A DNA stretch of 64,000 nucleotides from an uncultured Bacilli bacterium (GTDB taxonomy: Bacteria > Bacillota_I > Bacilli_A > RF39 > UBA660), in contig CANRAH010000005.1 of the NCBI GenBank assembly GCA_947628565.1, positions 22,614 to 86,613 on the forward strand, given 5' to 3'. Shown here in pieces: positions 63,183 through 64,000 of this stretch. Positions within the stretch are counted from its first letter, which is position 1. Each line of letters opens with the position of its first letter. Both the position numbers and the translations under genes were made by a program. The notes beneath the pieces are model-generated. The model saw nothing but the letters and a program-made list of their open reading frames with translations, was not told where the DNA came from and searched no databases.

Positions 63183-63464
63183 CTATATGATTAGTTTATT
63201 ATATTTTTTCTTTACAGTAATTAACAAATAAGAAATTATGTGAGTTATAATTATTGTTATTAGTATTTGTATATAAGGATTTACCTTAATATTTAAAAAT
63301 TCAAAACAAATTGCTATTACAAAAGGATGTACTAAATAATAATATTTAGATAAACTTCTAAAATTAAATTTAGATTTTTTACTTTTTTGTTTTGTTAAAT
63401 ATATAACAAAAAATACTATAAAATATAATAAAAAGAAAAGTGATAATAAAAATAATATCATCAC
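63183..63464 (-). CDS. Small multi-span membrane protein
   Basis: 93 aa, three hydrophobic segments (about 2-22, 42-58, 65-84) separated by Lys-rich loops; no family recognised. It ends 52 bp before the VanZ start on the same strand, so may be first in that operon. Could also be a remnant of a larger membrane protein. Confidence 0.55.
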   Translation of the reverse strand: MMILFLLSLFFLLYFIVFFVIYLTKQKSKKSKFNFRSLSKYYYLVHPFVIAICFEFLNIKVNPYIQILITIIITHIISYLLITVKKKYNKLII

Positions 63465-63833
63465 TTTTTTATCACCTAGTTATCCCTACTAGTATTATAG
63501 AATAATTTTTTTATTTTAGTTTTAATTAATTTATATTTGATAAATGATTAAGTAAAATGCCACATAATTGCCACATAAAGCATTTTTCATACCTCATAAA
63601 CCCTTTAAAATAAACAAAAATGAGAGCTTTCGCTCTCTTCAGGGGGCTGAATATATATACACATAAAATAAATTATTGTCTGTTATTTTCTTATATTTTA
63701 AGCATTTTAAAATTAAATCTAATTATAAAAATTTAAATAATTTTATCAAATTTTACTATTTGGGTACCTAAATGGGTACCTAATAATAACAATGCTACTT
63801 AATAATTCTTTATTAAAAGAAAGGATTAAAATT
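63465..63833. other. 369-bp gap with recurrent unit and integrase-tail-like motif
   Basis: Holds the GAGAG-CTTTCG-CTCTC hairpin unit (63618-63650) and, 110 bp further, GGGTACC-TAAAT-GGGTACC (63762-63780), which on the minus strand reads LGTHLGTQ before a stop. No ORF otherwise. Confidence 0.5.
63618..63650 (-). repeat. Recurrent terminator unit, copy at 63.6 kb
   Basis: GAGAGC-GAAA-GCTCTC hairpin (63622-63637) preceded by CAGCCCCCTGAA and followed by ATTTTTG on the minus strand. Confidence 0.65.
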
Positions 63834-64000
63834 ATGGAATTAAATTATAATAAATACGGAGATTATTATTTACCTAATCTTATACTATCTGAAAAAGAAA
63901 ATAAATCATTAAACAAATATGGTTTATTAAAACTTAATTATTTAAAACAATATAAAAAAGCTTTATATCAAGAACTATTGATGAAAGAAAAACTTAATGA
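63834..64000 (+). CDS. tnpV: TnpV-family transposon protein (partial, runs off window)
   Basis: 55 codons from an ATG after AAAGAAAGGATT. The sequence MELNYNKYGDYYLPNLILSE, KYGLLKLNYLKQYKKALYQE and LLMKEKLNE matches the start of TnpV proteins (PF14198-like), small accessory proteins of Firmicute mobile elements. The remainder lies outside the window. It suggests that a mobile element begins at the right edge. Confidence 0.8.
   Translation, partial: MELNYNKYGDYYLPNLILSEKENKSLNKYGLLKLNYLKQYKKALYQELLMKEKLN

Noticed and set aside
42047..63650. CRISPR-like array from repeated hairpin units
   Set aside because: Units are kilobases apart, diverged and lie beside terminators; there are no spacers or cas genes.

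Overview
The window is AT-rich chromosome of a low-GC Gram-positive bacterium, most likely an uncultured gut member of class Bacilli (inference). Gene content and order match the Bacillus pattern in several blocks: secE-nusG-rplK-rplA-rplJ-rplL-ybxB-rpoB, spoIVFA/B-like-rplU-prp-rpmA, ymfM(rodZ)-pgsA, gpsB-rnpB, recU-ponA, dnaD-nth and rlmN-prpC-prkC-rsgA-rpe. TGG encodes Trp and TGA acts as stop, so the code is the standard bacterial one. Almost everything lies on the minus strand; the plus-strand genes are recU-ponA, one small ORF at 60.3 kb and a TnpV fragment at the right edge.

1-30.3 kb is core genome. It holds the 5' part of rpoB, the L7/L12-L10 operon with its L10 leader, L1/L11, NusG and SecE. 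A surface/polyphosphate cluster follows (CotH kinase with lamin-tail domains, VTC-type polyphosphate polymerase, DUF4956 membrane protein, phosphodiester glycosidase). Next come the L21/Prp/L27 operon beside a SpoIVFA/SpoIVFB-like pair, phospholipid synthesis, RNase P RNA, cell-division and wall genes, DNA repair, trigger factor and the PrkC/PrpC signalling operon. Promoters with consensus -35/-10 boxes and 16-17 bp spacers can be read in front of many of these units.

30.4-42 kb is mixed: a CmpB-like membrane protein, an EnvC/LytM-type hydrolase, an XRE regulator, an EEP nuclease/phosphatase, acetyltransferases, alanine racemase and several small unknowns. At 36.5-37.6 kb lies a retron: an RT with NAxxH, YxDD and VTG motifs, preceded by a structured RNA bounded by an 8-bp a1/a2 inverted repeat and an extended -10 promoter, and followed after 26 bp by a GNAT acetyltransferase that could be its effector.

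42-64 kb is accessory and scarred. A 37-bp perfect direct repeat brackets a 2.7-kb islet of unknown genes. A recurring terminator/AT-rich unit, in places followed by a motif resembling an integrase C-terminal tail, occurs at least seven times. Two Fic-domain genes, a lipoprotein and an unidentified gene are decayed. Working cassettes sit between the scars: a YtrA-type GntR/ABC operon, a BceRS-BceAB peptide-resistance module with matching operator boxes, VanZ-family proteins, a MATE exporter with a leader terminator and a frameshifted C-terminal kinase domain, and at the right edge the start of a TnpV gene. No tRNA, rRNA, CRISPR array, intact integrase or intact transposase was seen.
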